64,000 bases of DNA from Limnephilus marmoratus (Eukaryota > Arthropoda > Insecta > Trichoptera > Limnephilidae). Positions 9,626 to 18,981 of the stretch are shown here, in pieces. The stretch spans positions 53,246,508-53,310,507 of the forward strand of contig OU862921.1 in the NCBI GenBank assembly GCA_917880885.1, in the 5' to 3' direction. The translations under genes and the position numbers were made by a program. The notes below the pieces were generated by a model. It saw nothing but the letters and a program-made list of their open reading frames with translations. It made no database searches and had not been told where the DNA came from. Numbering within the stretch: the first letter of the stretch is position 1; each line of letters opens with the position of its first letter.

Positions 9626-10067
9626 GAGCGATACCTTTGTTTTGGGATACAGGAAAAGGCAAAGCCGGTAAGTCATTTTATAGGCGAGATGTTGGGAACA
9701 AGAACAAATCACTAAGACGATGCGCCAGCCCTTGACACATTCGGAATCGGGCGGAGCAAACGTTTTTTGGGAGTTGACTAAAACAAACCATAACCACAGT
9801 TGGACTAACCAGAATTCAGCTGTCGAAACGTATAGCTTGTTCACCGGCGAGCACGATGTCATAGGACGAGCGACGTATAGCTTGTTCACCGGCGAGCACG
9901 ATGTCATAGGACGAGCGACGTATAGCTTGTTCACCGGCGAGCACGATGTCATAGGACGAGCGACGAGCATTTCAGGCAGACCGGATCGGGAGAGACTGGT
10001 TGAGGTAGGCCTCGTGACTTTTTAATCAGAACACTTTTGGAACATCGCCTTTTAATCAGAACATCCC
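9626..10067. other. no gene; contains a 45-bp triplication
   Basis: Apart from the tandem repeat at 9828-9962 nothing is recognisable. The open frames on both strands here (9593-9970, 9720-10025) exist because the 45-bp unit is divisible by three and free of stops. Confidence 0.5.
9828..9962. repeat. 45-bp tandem repeat, three identical units
   Basis: Units at 9828-9872, 9873-9917 and 9918-9962, each starting ACGTATAGCTTGTTCACCGG, appear identical. Read on the + strand each unit would give YSLFTGEHDVIGRAT, but no gene signal surrounds it. Confidence 0.9.
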
Positions 10068-10119
10068 AGTGACAGGCGTATGAATCCATCCGGAGGGATG
10101 GATTCATACGCCTGTCACT
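10068..10119. repeat. 24-bp-arm perfect hairpin
   Basis: AGTGACAGGCGTATGAATCC plus ATCC is followed after GGAG by its exact reverse complement. It abuts the next SINE-like fragment. Confidence 0.9.
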
Positions 10120-10262
10120 CATACCTCATTCTTCCCAGAACTTCCTTTCCCTCATTTGCTAGAAAAGACCCTCCGCATATCATCCTCAAAGATTACATAT
10201 GCCCTGAGCGAAAATATTTTCCTCGGGGTCTTCTGTGAGGAGCTATTTAAAAAAAACATCGC
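10120..10262 (+). repeat. SINE-like repeat, 3' part with A-tail (copy 4)
   Basis: Carries TTCCCAGAACTTCCTTTCCC, AAAGACCCTCCGCATATC, GCCCTGAGCGAAAATATTTT and the terminal form GGAGCTATTTAAAAAAAAC. This matches the tail of 24931-25276 in order. Confidence 0.7.
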
Positions 10263-10529
10263 CAAAATACGTGTTTTATTTCATTTCTTGAAATTCAGGC
10301 ACAAATATTAAAATAAACGACGATCATTTGCTAAATAACTTAAATCGCCACATTATACAAAAAAATGTATATATAAAACGGGGTTCATAATTTGCAATTG
10401 ACAGTATTTTTATAGGTCTGATACTTAATTTTTTCCAAGGCTTGTAACAAGACTTATCCAAAAAATGCTCGATTATTTCCAAGGCCAAAATATGTTCCAC
10501 TTGCAGTATTTAATTAAAACATATGTAAT

Positions 10530-10790
10530 TTTTTTATTTTTTTTTTTTTATTTGTAAGAAACAAACAGCTTATATACATATAATAGACAGATATACATGT
10601 GAACTGCAGTGAAGCCAAAATAGTTTCTTATGCTAATATTGTTTGGAGATGGAGTTATATTTAACGTAAACAAAATTTTAAACTTAGGAAGGGGAGAGGA
10701 AGGAGAGAGGAGGGGGGGGCGGAGAATATAGGATAAGGATATGAGATGCTCTCGATACCTTCCACACCCCCGTATCAATCCAATATCGCA
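10530..10790 (-). repeat. possible LINE 3' end in antisense
   Basis: On the minus strand the sequence ends CTGTTTGTTTCTTACAAAT followed by an A-rich run (10533-10553). That looks like a retrotransposon 3' UTR and tail. No coding part is present. The opposite side is a purine-rich tract with a run of 8 G near 10709. Weak. Confidence 0.3.
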
Positions 10791-10885
10791 CGCGTTACTT
10801 CTATTCGATATTTCTGAAGGTTTAAATTAAAAATATCTGCGCTATGAAACAATTCGTTGTATTGCGCACATATTCGAAACACCAT

Positions 10886-10960
10886 GCAGCATCCCCAAAA
10901 AAGACATTGGACCTCAGGGAAATATTATTCCTCAGAGTCTTCTATGTGCTGGCCACCGGA
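10886..10960 (+). repeat. SINE-like repeat, tail fragment (copy 5)
   Basis: CAGCATCCCCAAAAAAGACA, GGACCTCAGGGAAATATTAT and TCCTCAGAGTCTTCTATGTG match the family tail (CATGACATAGG..GAGGGAAATTATGTTCCTCAGGGCCTCCTGTG). It has no A-tail. Confidence 0.5.
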
Positions 10961-11671
10961 AAGCTGAAATCCATGAACACGTTGTCACTCTGTGAAGAAG
11001 AAAATCTCATGTCTTGGACCAACTACCGACACCGACCCTAGCATACAAGGCTGCTAACTCCTCATAATAATCACATTATCCGTTAAACTTGAATAGCTAC
11101 AGTCGCCTACCGTACTTTGTACTGTGTATTGCAGCAAACAATATTATCACAACAAACGCATAAAAGCAAAGGATTGTCGTAAAAGAAAATGACAGCATCA
11201 TGTCGCGAGGGCCATTTCCTCCTCCGTTTACCGAGAGTTCCTCTGAGCCATTCCGCTACTGTAGCTACTGTTACTATAGCTATAGCAGTGGGACAATAAT
11301 ATGTTTTACAATAAACACAGCATTTGTGAGGCGAAGGAATTACAGCGGGCGCAGGTCGTAAGCGTCCCGGCTTCATTGAAGCTAATCTGCTAAATGGAAA
11401 TATTCTACGGTTAAAAAGGAAATGCTTCAGGACAAAACTATTCAACTACATCTATAAAAGCTTACGGGAAGAAAGGCAGTATTTTAAGATATGCTTGTCG
11501 GATAAACGATCAAAACAATGGGTAGGGTACATGGTTGTTTTATTCACATTTTAATATTAAATAAAATTACTGTTCACGACATGATTATTTATTAATTATA
11601 ATATGGTTATAATAATTCAGTGGCATAAGAAGAAATAACGAAATATATATTTTAAGTATTTCTATGTCAAC
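10961..11671. other. no gene recognised
   Basis: The open frame 11107-11445 (-) shows no domain. The sequence up to the gypsy TSD is ordinary AT-rich DNA. Confidence 0.5.
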
Positions 11672-11676
11672 GACTC
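11672..11676. repeat. left 5-bp TSD of gypsy element
   Basis: GACTC, matching 20451-20455. Confidence 0.8.
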
Positions 11677-11833
11677 TATTATAATGTTAGGTATTAACAT
11701 TAAAAGATTTATTAGTTGAGATAACATTTATTTGGAATACTTGTTGACATCTTGAACAGAGAGTACAAAGTGGGTGATCCCATTTCCGGATCTCCCATAG
11801 ACAATATTGTATCATAGAGATCTTAACATAACA
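11677..11833 (-). repeat. 3' LTR of gypsy element (157 bp)
   Basis: Identical by eye to 20294-20450 over its full length. On the element's strand it starts TGTTATGTTAAG and ends ACATTATAATA. The TSD and the adjoining primer-binding site both place the end at AATA and not at the canonical CA eight bases earlier. Confidence 0.9.
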
Positions 11834-11844
11834 TCTCCCTTTTT
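11834..11844 (-). promoter_or_regulatory. polypurine tract
   Basis: On the minus strand AAAAAGGGAGA lies immediately before the 3' LTR. This is the expected site for plus-strand DNA priming. Confidence 0.8.
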
Positions 11845-12164
11845 AAAAAAAAAATAAATATTTTTTATTTTTTAATTAACATAATAAATTTTAATTTTCA
11901 TCTCATGTCTCTAAATATTTTTCGACATTTTTACTTACTACTAAATTATGACATTTTTAACAAAAATTATAATGAAAACTTAAATACATATTTAATGTTT
12001 TTTAACAAACTAAAAACAGTCTTCTTCATTAGACAATGCATATACATTTGTAATAAATTATATAAACAAAACAAAAAATATTTTTTCTTAATACTATGCT
12101 TTTATATAAACACATTTAAAACATATAATATGTTTGTATTTTATCTAAACATCTTTAATTAGTT
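11845..12164 (-). other. gypsy 3' untranslated region
   Basis: AT-rich DNA between the end of integrase and the polypurine tract. The plus-strand open frame 11905-12162 is low-complexity (Asn, Phe, Tyr rich) and not considered a gene. No envelope-like frame is present. Confidence 0.7.
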
Positions 12165-13673
12165 TTACATGTATCTGTCAGGAACCTTCACAACTCTTCC
12201 TGATCTAGTAATGACTTGACTTAAGGTAGATGGAACCGCAAAATCTAAACTTGGAAAATACATTTGACTAGTATTCTGACTTTTATTTATTACTTCTGAT
12301 GATTGACTGTCTTGTTGACTTTTTTCTTGACTATTATAATTATTATTTTCATTTGACTTATCATATCTTAAATGAATTCTATTTCTTCTATATTTATTTC
12401 CATTTGAAGTTTCAATTATGTATGACCTTGGACTCTTATTCCACAACTCTTTTACTATTGCTGGCTCCCAATGACTTTCTGGTTTTCTTTTAAAAACTAC
12501 TTTATCCCCAATATTTAATGGTTTTAAATTCTGACTACCTCTATCGGCATATTTTTTCTTTTTATTTTGACGATTTTCTGCTTCTTTTTTATATTCTTTA
12601 AATTTGACTACTTTTGGTTTTAACTGACTTTTAGTAGACGGTAAGTTACAACGAAGTTGTCTTGACATTAATAATTGTGACGGAGAAGGTAAATTCTCTT
12701 TTGGCGTCGTACGATAATGTAATAATGACAAATATGGATCGGTTTTATCTTCTTGACATTTTCTTAAAATATTTTTTACGATTTTGACTGCACTTTCAAC
12801 TTGTCCGTTTGACTGAGAATGATACGGACTTGTTGTTTTATGATAAATATCCCATTCATACGTAAATGATTTAAATGCAACTGAATTGAATGGTGGACCT
12901 CCATCACTGACTAATTCTAATGGTATTCCATGTCGACTGCAAATTGATTTTAAATTTTTTACTACTACATCTGCTGTGTAATGCTTATTCATATTTGCAA
13001 TTTCTATATACTTTGAGTAATAATCAACTACTACTAAATAATAAGTATTATTAAATGTTAAAATATCTACACCAATACGTTCCCAAGGGTAGTTTGATAT
13101 TGGGTGTGATATAAGTGACTCGGGTTGATTAGAAGGTTTAAATTTTAGACATGTTTGACATTGTTCAATCATATTTTCAATATCTGAATTCATATTTGAC
13201 CAATATAGAAAATCTCTAACCAATTTCTTTGTTTTTATAATCCCTTGATGCCCTTCACGCATTTTCTTTAATATTTCTGGTATCATAACTGTAGGAATTA
13301 TTAAAGAATGACCTTTAAAAACTAAATCGTTACAAACATTTATTTCTGATTGTATATTCCAATATTGTTTAACTAAAGAATTAACTTTATTTTTGGATGT
13401 CGGCCAACCTTCAATGTAGTACTTTATTAGAATTTGTAAAGCTGTGTCCTCCCTAGTTGCTTTTTTAATTTCTTCTAATTTTTGTGGTGTTACTGCCATG
13501 TTATTAACTATAGTGTTAACATGTAAATTAATATCGCTTTCAAAAGTTAATGTTTCTGTGTTTGGCAATGCCGACCTTGATAATGTATCTGCAATGTACA
13601 AATTTTTTCCCGGAATATATTCTACAATGAGATCATATTTTTGTAAATCTTTGCAATCTGGCTGGTATGTCAT
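12165..13673 (-). pseudogene. gypsy pol, RNase H end + integrase
   Basis: The frame opens in the RNase H tail (KYDLIVEYIPGKNLYIADTL at residues ~12-30). The integrase zinc domain follows: EGHQG (His142), YW and CQTC (Cys172, Cys175). The first zinc His of the usual H-E-G-H is Arg here (MREGH, residue 139, CGT). The catalytic core has GVDIL (Asp203), VSDGGPPF (Asp257) and NGQVESAV (Glu293), the D,D35E spacing. A C-terminal GDKVVFKRKPESHWEPAIVK block resembles the integrase GPY/F module. Integrase joins cDNA to the genome. The Met that opens this frame is incidental: the protein is the continuation of the 13633-15171 frame after a frameshift. Confidence 0.9.
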
Positions 13674-15171
13674 ATAACGATTTTTGAAATAAAGTTATTA
13701 AGGGTTTATGATCAGTTTGCACATATACGGTTTGACCATATAAATATTGATTAAATTTATAACAACCACAAACTATAGCGTATAATTCTTTTTCAATTTG
13801 TGCATATCTAGTCTTTGCTGGTGTGAGTGTTTTTGAAGAATATGCTATTGGTCTTTTGCCTTGCATAATGACCATACCTACTGCTGATTTTGATGAGTCT
13901 ACAGATAATGTAATTGGTTTATTTTTATCGTAATGTGTTAAAATTGGTTCTGAACTAATTATATTTTTTAATTCATTGAACGACTTTTCGTAATTTTCAT
14001 CCCACAAAAATTCTACGTTTTTCTTTAATAATTGTCTTAATACATTAGTTTTTTCTGACATATTTTTGATGAATGGACTTAAATAGTTAATCATTCCTAA
14101 AAATCTTTGTAATTCTTTTTTATCTTTAGGTGACTTCATTTCCCTAATAGCACTTATTTGTGAATAATCAGCTTTTATTCCTTCATCACAAAATATATGA
14201 CCTAGAAATTTAATTTCTTTGACGTTAAATTTACATTTGCTCATGTTAAATTTTAAATTATTTTCCCGTGCCTTATCTAACACTTGTTTTAAAGATTTAT
14301 CGTGACTCTCTTGATCTTTTCCAAAAACTAAAATATCATCAATAAATATTGTTACTCCTTCAATATTTTCAAATAATTCTTTCATTACTCTAGTAAATAT
14401 TTCTGAAGAATTTTTAATACCAAAAGGTAAACGTTTGAAACAGTATCTCCCGAATGGGCTATTGAATGTACATAATTCTGCACTTTCTTTATCTAACGGA
14501 ATTGACCAATATCCTGATGTTGCGTCTAGATGAGAAAAAATTTTTGCTCCATGAACTCTATATCTAATTTCCTCAAATGTTGGTAATGGATAATGTGACC
14601 TTTGTAATGCCTTATTTAAATTTTTGGGATCTAAACATAACCTCAATTTACCATCACGCTTCTCTACGATGACTAACGAACTCACCCATTTTGTAGGTTT
14701 TGTAATTTTTTCTATAACGTTTTGTTTTACCATTCCATCTAGTTCCTCTTTTAGTCGGTCCATTAGTTTGAAAGGAACTCTGCGTTGAGCATCTATTGTT
14801 GGAATTACGTTCGGATCCACTGACAGATGACATGTGTACGGTATGCATCCAAGACCCTGAAACACATCGTTATATTGCCTTAATAAATTTTCAGTATTTT
14901 TATAGTTCACAAAAGAATTTTGATAAATTTTTTGAATTAAATTCATTTTTTCACACATCTTTAAACCAATTATTGTTTGACATTTAAATTTACATACTAT
15001 AAATGTTATTATTTGACTTCTGTTTTCATTGTAATAACATTTTAAATTACATTCTCCAATTATAGGTACATTGAATACTCCAAATGCTGTCACTTTAGCA
15101 TTTGTGTTTCTTAGTAATGACTTAGGTATTTTTAATTTATTAAAATTTTCTAACGAAATCATATTTGCCAT
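13633..15171 (-). pseudogene. gypsy pol, protease remainder + RT + RNase H
   Basis: 512 codons. The N-terminal ~100 residues are the rest of the protease, ending near TIIGLKMCEKMNL. RT follows: TKWVSSLVIVEKRDGKLRLC, motif A SHLDATSGYWSIPL (Asp216), PFGIKNSSEIF, motif C TIFIDDILVF (FIDD, residues 276-279) and KFLGHIF. RNase H starts near LSVDSSKSAVGMV and runs to RLQRFTKI and a TGA. The missing link to the next frame (13633-13673) looks like a small out-of-frame deletion between two similar AGATTGCAAA-like stretches. The start ATG sits directly after the protease active site, where one base is missing (see 15165-15205). Confidence 0.9.
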
Positions 15172-15205
15172 CGCTCTGTGTCGATTATGGCATTTATTTT
15201 ACAAT
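15165..15205 (-). pseudogene. gypsy protease active-site segment with one-base deletion
   Basis: On the minus strand, NNCKINAIIDT is followed by GAGCGATGG. The retroviral-type aspartic protease motif D-T/S-G-A would need one more G here to stay in the frame that continues with MANMISLENF. The gag-protease frame therefore ends soon after Asp-Thr. This is an inference from the family motif and from the open frame immediately downstream. Confidence 0.75.
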
Positions 15206-15210
15206 TATTA
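15199..15210. repeat. 12-bp TSD of PLE-B, left
   Basis: TTACAATTATTA here against ATACAATTATTA at 18969-18980. The next base, A, also matches, giving TACAATTATTAA (15200-15211 and 18970-18981) as the 12-bp duplicate of gypsy sequence. Confidence 0.75.
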
Positions 15211-15261
15211 ATAATGAAATAATTTTACTTTGTATAAACCACTTATTTGATGTGCAAATCC

Positions 15262-15293
15262 GACCGGTTTCGGAACAAACGTTCCTTCGTCAG
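15262..15293 (-). ncRNA. hammerhead ribozyme motif, downstream pseudo-LTR of PLE-B
   Basis: Minus strand: CTGACGA, stem II GGAAC-GTTT-GTTCC, GAAAC, then CGGTC with triad GTC. A two-pair stem III (A-U, C-G) is typical of the minimal hammerheads described in PLEs. Outer stem I can form between GTATAAGC (about 15296-15303) and GGTTTATAC (about 15232-15240). Confidence 0.75.
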
Positions 15294-15389
15294 GGAAAGC
15301 TTATACTAATTTGACAGTTTCGAACAATGTTTTATTATGGTAGGGGTGGAGTTGTTGCTAGATAATAATGTAGATTGGGTAGGTAGGTA

Positions 15390-17825
15390 TTAGTGTAGAG
15401 TGGGTGGGTAGGGGAACAAATCCATGATTGGGCTATATGACAATATTTTTTGTTTGTTGATAATAGATTCATTATTTTTAAGGGATTTTTTAATTTCCAA
15501 GGCTTCTAAGTTATCTAAACGTTTTCCTTTATGATTAATATGAAGAATATTTATCCCTGTATTTTTTTCAAAACTATGGTTATTTTCAATGATATGGTTA
15601 GCAAACTCAGAAAAATTATTATTATTAAGACACCTTAAATGTTCTTTGATTCTGATTTCAAAATTACGAGTGGTTTTTCCAATATAAAATGAGGGACAAT
15701 CATTGCATTTGAGTTTATATATTCCGGAATTAGTCAATTTATGGTCTTTATCTTTAGTATTTCTCAAAAAATTACCGATATTATTTCTTGTATAAAACGC
15801 TGGTTTAATATTAGAAGGAAGATTTTTGCAACATTGAACTGAAAAATTAGTAATATACAAAATTTTACGCCATTCTTTATCATTAATATTATTAGAATTG
15901 TATAGATATTTATTTTTTGAAATTTTGATAAGTTTTTTATTTAGGATGTTATCAATTAATTTTGGTTCATATCCGTTATTTATAGCAATTTGTTTTATTA
16001 TTGAAAGTTCAGAAAGGAAATTATTATTAGACATTGGGACATTTACTAAGCGGTGTATCATGGAATGGAAAGTGGAGTGTTTTTGTGAGACAGGGTGGTT
16101 GGAGGTCATATGAATTACTATGTCAGTGTATGTTGGCTTGCGATATATACTAAAATCGATTTTATTATTTATAATAGATAAAGTTAAATCCAAAAAGTTT
16201 AATTTTTCATTGCCTATTTCTATCGTAAATTTTATTTGATTATGAAAGGAATTTAAAAGGTTAAGAAAGTTGTTGAGTTGACGTTCAGATCCTGTCCAAA
16301 TGACGAAGATATCATCCACATATCTCTTCCATAGTAAAACATTGTTTAAAAGAGGTGATTTTGAATTAAAAACAGTTGTTTCCAAATCATTCATAAATAT
16401 ATCAGCAATAAGAGGACTGGTAGGGGCTCCCATTGGAAGGCCTTCTTTTTGTTGGTATATGACATTATTGTATTGAAAATAATTTTGATTTAAAACTAAG
16501 TTAAATAAACGAGTTAGGTCACTAGACAGATCTGTAGGTAATGTAGAATCTTTCAATAATTTGGAAATAATTGCTTTACTTTCAGTAATAGGCACATTAG
16601 GAAATAGATTAATGACATCAAAAGACACAAGTTTAGCATTAATGTGAAGTACAAAATTTTTCAATAGGGCAATCAGTTCATAAGAGTTCTTAATTACATA
16701 TTTTGGTGTAAACACATTACTTTTATGAACTAAATCAGTTATTAATGACGATAGTTTAAAACTTGGTGAATTACATGATAAAACGACAGGTCTTATGGGT
16801 GTATTTATTTTATGGATTTTGAGAAACCCATATAATTTTGGTGATTTGGGATTTTTTGATAATATGTTATCATCTTTAAATATGTCCGATTTACAAGATT
16901 TTAAAGCATTTGATACACTCTCGTTAAATTTATATGTTGGATCTTTTGGTAAAATTACAAAATTATCACTATTTATAAAGTCCATCACTTTGTTGTGATA
17001 ATCAGATTTGTCCATTATGATTACAGTATTTCCCTTGTCTGCCTTTGTTAATATCAGATCTTCATCTTCAAGTTTCTTCTTTAAGTTTTTAAGGTGAAAG
17101 ATTTCCGGATTCATGCTTACGGAAAGTTTATTTATTTCTTTTTTAATAGTCTCCGCACTCTTGTATTGAAATGTTTTAGGACAGTATGAGAGGGCTAATT
17201 CAATGTCTATAGCAACACTTTCAATTGCACCTTCAATATTAACTTTGCTATAAGGAAGGTTATAATTTAAACCTTTAGATAATAAAGCCATTTCTTTGTC
17301 GAGGAACTGACACGAAGATAGATTTTTAACTCTGTCATAAAATTTATAATTTGTCGTTGGAGAATTATCAGAACAGTTTATTTTAATATTGTACAGATTC
17401 TGCAACTTTTTATTCAAAATCTCACGTTTATTGTACGCCTTTATTGAGGCATACATCCGCACTTTGTCATCCAGCAAATCCCACTCTATTGGGTGGAGCT
17501 CACTCACCAAATCCAGATGAAGAGACATTAATTTTAGTTTAATTTGATTTCTAAATATAAAAGCACTTTTAAGATCTTCTTTAAGCCACGTCACCTTGGC
17601 TTTCATGGAGGAGGAATTAAATAAGACCGGAGAAACAGTACTTATTTTGAAATGTGCACTGATGTAGTTTGGAATAACTTTAATTTTTAAACACTGTTGG
17701 TAGAAATATATATTCAAACACACAATTCTATATTTAACTGTCAAATTTTTATACATTTTAGCTTTTGTGGCTGTACTTGCCAATTTTATATTTTTGAATG
17801 TAGCTATTACTTTGTGGTTATCCAT
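15390..17825 (-). CDS. intact Penelope-type reverse transcriptase / GIY-YIG endonuclease
   Basis: 811 codons without a stop, starting MDNHKVIATF. Residues 1-250 are a basic, coiled N-terminal region. RT spans about 255-600: ADKGN (262-266), PIRPVV (343-348), motif A SFDVINLFPNVPI (catalytic Asp403), motif B GLPMGAPTSPL (462-472), motif C RYVDDIF (Asp504, Asp505), KLNFLDLTL, YRKPTYTD and HSMIHRLV. A linker precedes the GIY-YIG nuclease at about 700-780: GIY 701-703, YIG 714-716, Arg720/Arg725 and Glu728 in RIKEHL. Length and order match complete PLE proteins. The enzyme nicks DNA and reverse-transcribes its RNA at the target. It is the only full-length TE coding frame in the window. Whether it is expressed cannot be told. 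Confidence 0.95.
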   Translation of the reverse strand: MDNHKVIATFKNIKLASTATKAKMYKNLTVKYRIVCLNIYFYQQCLKIKVIPNYISAHFKISTVSPVLFNSSSMKAKVTWLKEDLKSAFIFRNQIKLKLMSLHLDLVSELHPIEWDLLDDKVRMYASIKAYNKREILNKKLQNLYNIKINCSDNSPTTNYKFYDRVKNLSSCQFLDKEMALLSKGLNYNLPYSKVNIEGAIESVAIDIELALSYCPKTFQYKSAETIKKEINKLSVSMNPEIFHLKNLKKKLEDEDLILTKADKGNTVIIMDKSDYHNKVMDFINSDNFVILPKDPTYKFNESVSNALKSCKSDIFKDDNILSKNPKSPKLYGFLKIHKINTPIRPVVLSCNSPSFKLSSLITDLVHKSNVFTPKYVIKNSYELIALLKNFVLHINAKLVSFDVINLFPNVPITESKAIISKLLKDSTLPTDLSSDLTRLFNLVLNQNYFQYNNVIYQQKEGLPMGAPTSPLIADIFMNDLETTVFNSKSPLLNNVLLWKRYVDDIFVIWTGSERQLNNFLNLLNSFHNQIKFTIEIGNEKLNFLDLTLSIINNKIDFSIYRKPTYTDIVIHMTSNHPVSQKHSTFHSMIHRLVNVPMSNNNFLSELSIIKQIAINNGYEPKLIDNILNKKLIKISKNKYLYNSNNINDKEWRKILYITNFSVQCCKNLPSNIKPAFYTRNNIGNFLRNTKDKDHKLTNSGIYKLKCNDCPSFYIGKTTRNFEIRIKEHLRCLNNNNFSEFANHIIENNHSFEKNTGINILHINHKGKRLDNLEALEIKKSLKNNESIINKQKILSYSPIMDLFPYPPTLH

Positions 17826-17882
17826 TATAGAATAATGAAATAATTTTACTTTGTATAAACCACTTATTTGATGTGCAAATCC

Positions 17883-17914
17883 GACCGGTTTCGGAACAAA
17901 CGTTCCTTCGTCAG
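17883..17914 (-). ncRNA. hammerhead ribozyme motif, upstream pseudo-LTR of PLE-B
   Basis: Same 32 bases as 15262-15293 (CTGACGA, GGAAC/GTTCC stem II, GAAACCGGTC). It lies just upstream of the ORF start at 17825, so self-cleavage here would set a 5' end of the element RNA near the start codon. Confidence 0.75.
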
Positions 17915-18098
17915 GGAAAGCTTATACTAATTTGACAGTTTCGAACAATGTTTTATTATGGTAGGGGTGGAGTTGTTGCTAGATAATAATGTAGATTGGG
18001 TAGGTAGGTATTAGTGTAGAGTGGGTGGGTAGGGGAACAAATCCATGATTGGGCTATATGACAATATTTTTTGTTTGTTGATAATAGATTCATTATTT

Positions 18099-18855
18099 TT
18101 AAGGGATTTTTTTAATTTCCAAGGCTTCTAAGTTATCTAAACGTTTTCCTTTATGATTAATATGAAGAAAATTTATCCCTGTATTTTTTTCAAAACTATG
18201 GTTATTTTCAATGATATGGTTAGCAAACTCAGAAAAATTATTATTATTAAGACACCTTAAATGTTCTTTGATTCTGATTTCAAAATTACGAGTGGTTTTT
18301 CCAATATAAAATGAGGGACAATCATTGCATTTGAGTTTATATATTCCGGAATTAGTCAATTTATGGTCTTTATCTTTAGTATTTCTCAAAAAATTACCGA
18401 TATTATTTCTTGTATAAAACGCTGGTTTAATATTAGAAGGAAGATTTTTTGCAACATTGAACTGAAAAATTATTAATATACAAAATTTTACGCCATTCTT
18501 TATCATTAATATTATTAGAATTGTATAGATATTTATTTTTTGAAATTTTGATAAGTTTTTTATTTAGGATGTTATCAATTAATTTTGGTTCATATCCGTT
18601 ATTTATAGCAATTTGTTTTATTATTGAAAGTTCAGAAAGGAAATTATTATTAGACATTGGGACATTTACTAAGCGGTGTATCATGGAATGGAAAGTGGAG
18701 TGTTTTTGTGAGACAGGGTGGTTGGAGGTCATATGAATTACTATGTCAGTGTATGTTGGCTTGCGATATATACTAAAATCGATTTTATTATTTATAATAG
18801 ATAAAGTTAAATCCAAAAAGTTTAATTTTTCATTGCCTATTTCTATCGTAAATTT
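18099..18855 (-). pseudogene. 5'-truncated tandem copy of the PLE-B ORF
   Basis: Two overlapping frames (18433-18816 and 18099-18506) repeat residues ~547 onward of the intact ORF (LDLTLSIINNKIDF to LEALEIKK). An extra T in a T-run near 18446 shifts the frame, where CCKNLP becomes CKKSSF. A further T near 18111 shifts the end. Other differences are few (for example GINF for GINI). The copy is truncated at 18855 next to the inverted head fragment. Confidence 0.9.
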
Positions 18856-18867
18856 TTAAATTTTTTG

Positions 18868-18969
18868 GAAACCGGTCGGATTTGCACATCAAATAAGTGG
18901 TTTATACAAAGTAAAATTATTTCATTATTCTATAATGGATAACCACAAAGTAATAGCTACATTCAAAAA
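18868..18969 (+). repeat. inverted head fragment of PLE-B
   Basis: GAAACCGGTCGGATTTGCAC through CATTCAAAAAT is the exact reverse complement of the segment ending near 17893. It includes the hammerhead's last box and the first codons of the ORF (MDNHKVIATF read on the + strand at 18935). Confidence 0.9.
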
Positions 18970-18981
18970 TACAATTATTAA
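18970..18981. repeat. 12-bp TSD of PLE-B, right
   Basis: TACAATTATTAA, the second copy of 15200-15211. Gag/protease coding resumes across it (minus strand NNC). Confidence 0.75.

Larger units (their letters stand above)
15212..18969 (-). mobile_element. Penelope-like element PLE-B in tandem/inverted arrangement
   Basis: On the minus strand the order is: an inverted head fragment (18868-18969), a 5'-truncated upstream copy carrying the ORF's C-terminal third and a full pseudo-LTR (18855 down to about 17826), then a complete copy with an 811-codon ORF (17825-15390) and its own terminal pseudo-LTR (to 15212). The two pseudo-LTRs look almost identical across more than 250 bp. The partial tandem unit with an inverted terminal piece is classic PLE architecture. 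It is inserted in gypsy with a 12-bp TSD. Confidence 0.92.

Noticed and set aside
9720..10025. 101-residue frame with 15-residue repeats as a possible gene
   Set aside because: The frame follows from a stop-free 45-bp tandem repeat and is open on both strands; no other coding signal.
11905..12162. Plus-strand 85-residue frame after gypsy integrase as an envelope or accessory gene
   Set aside because: It is antisense to the element, low-complexity, with no signal peptide plus fusion-like features.
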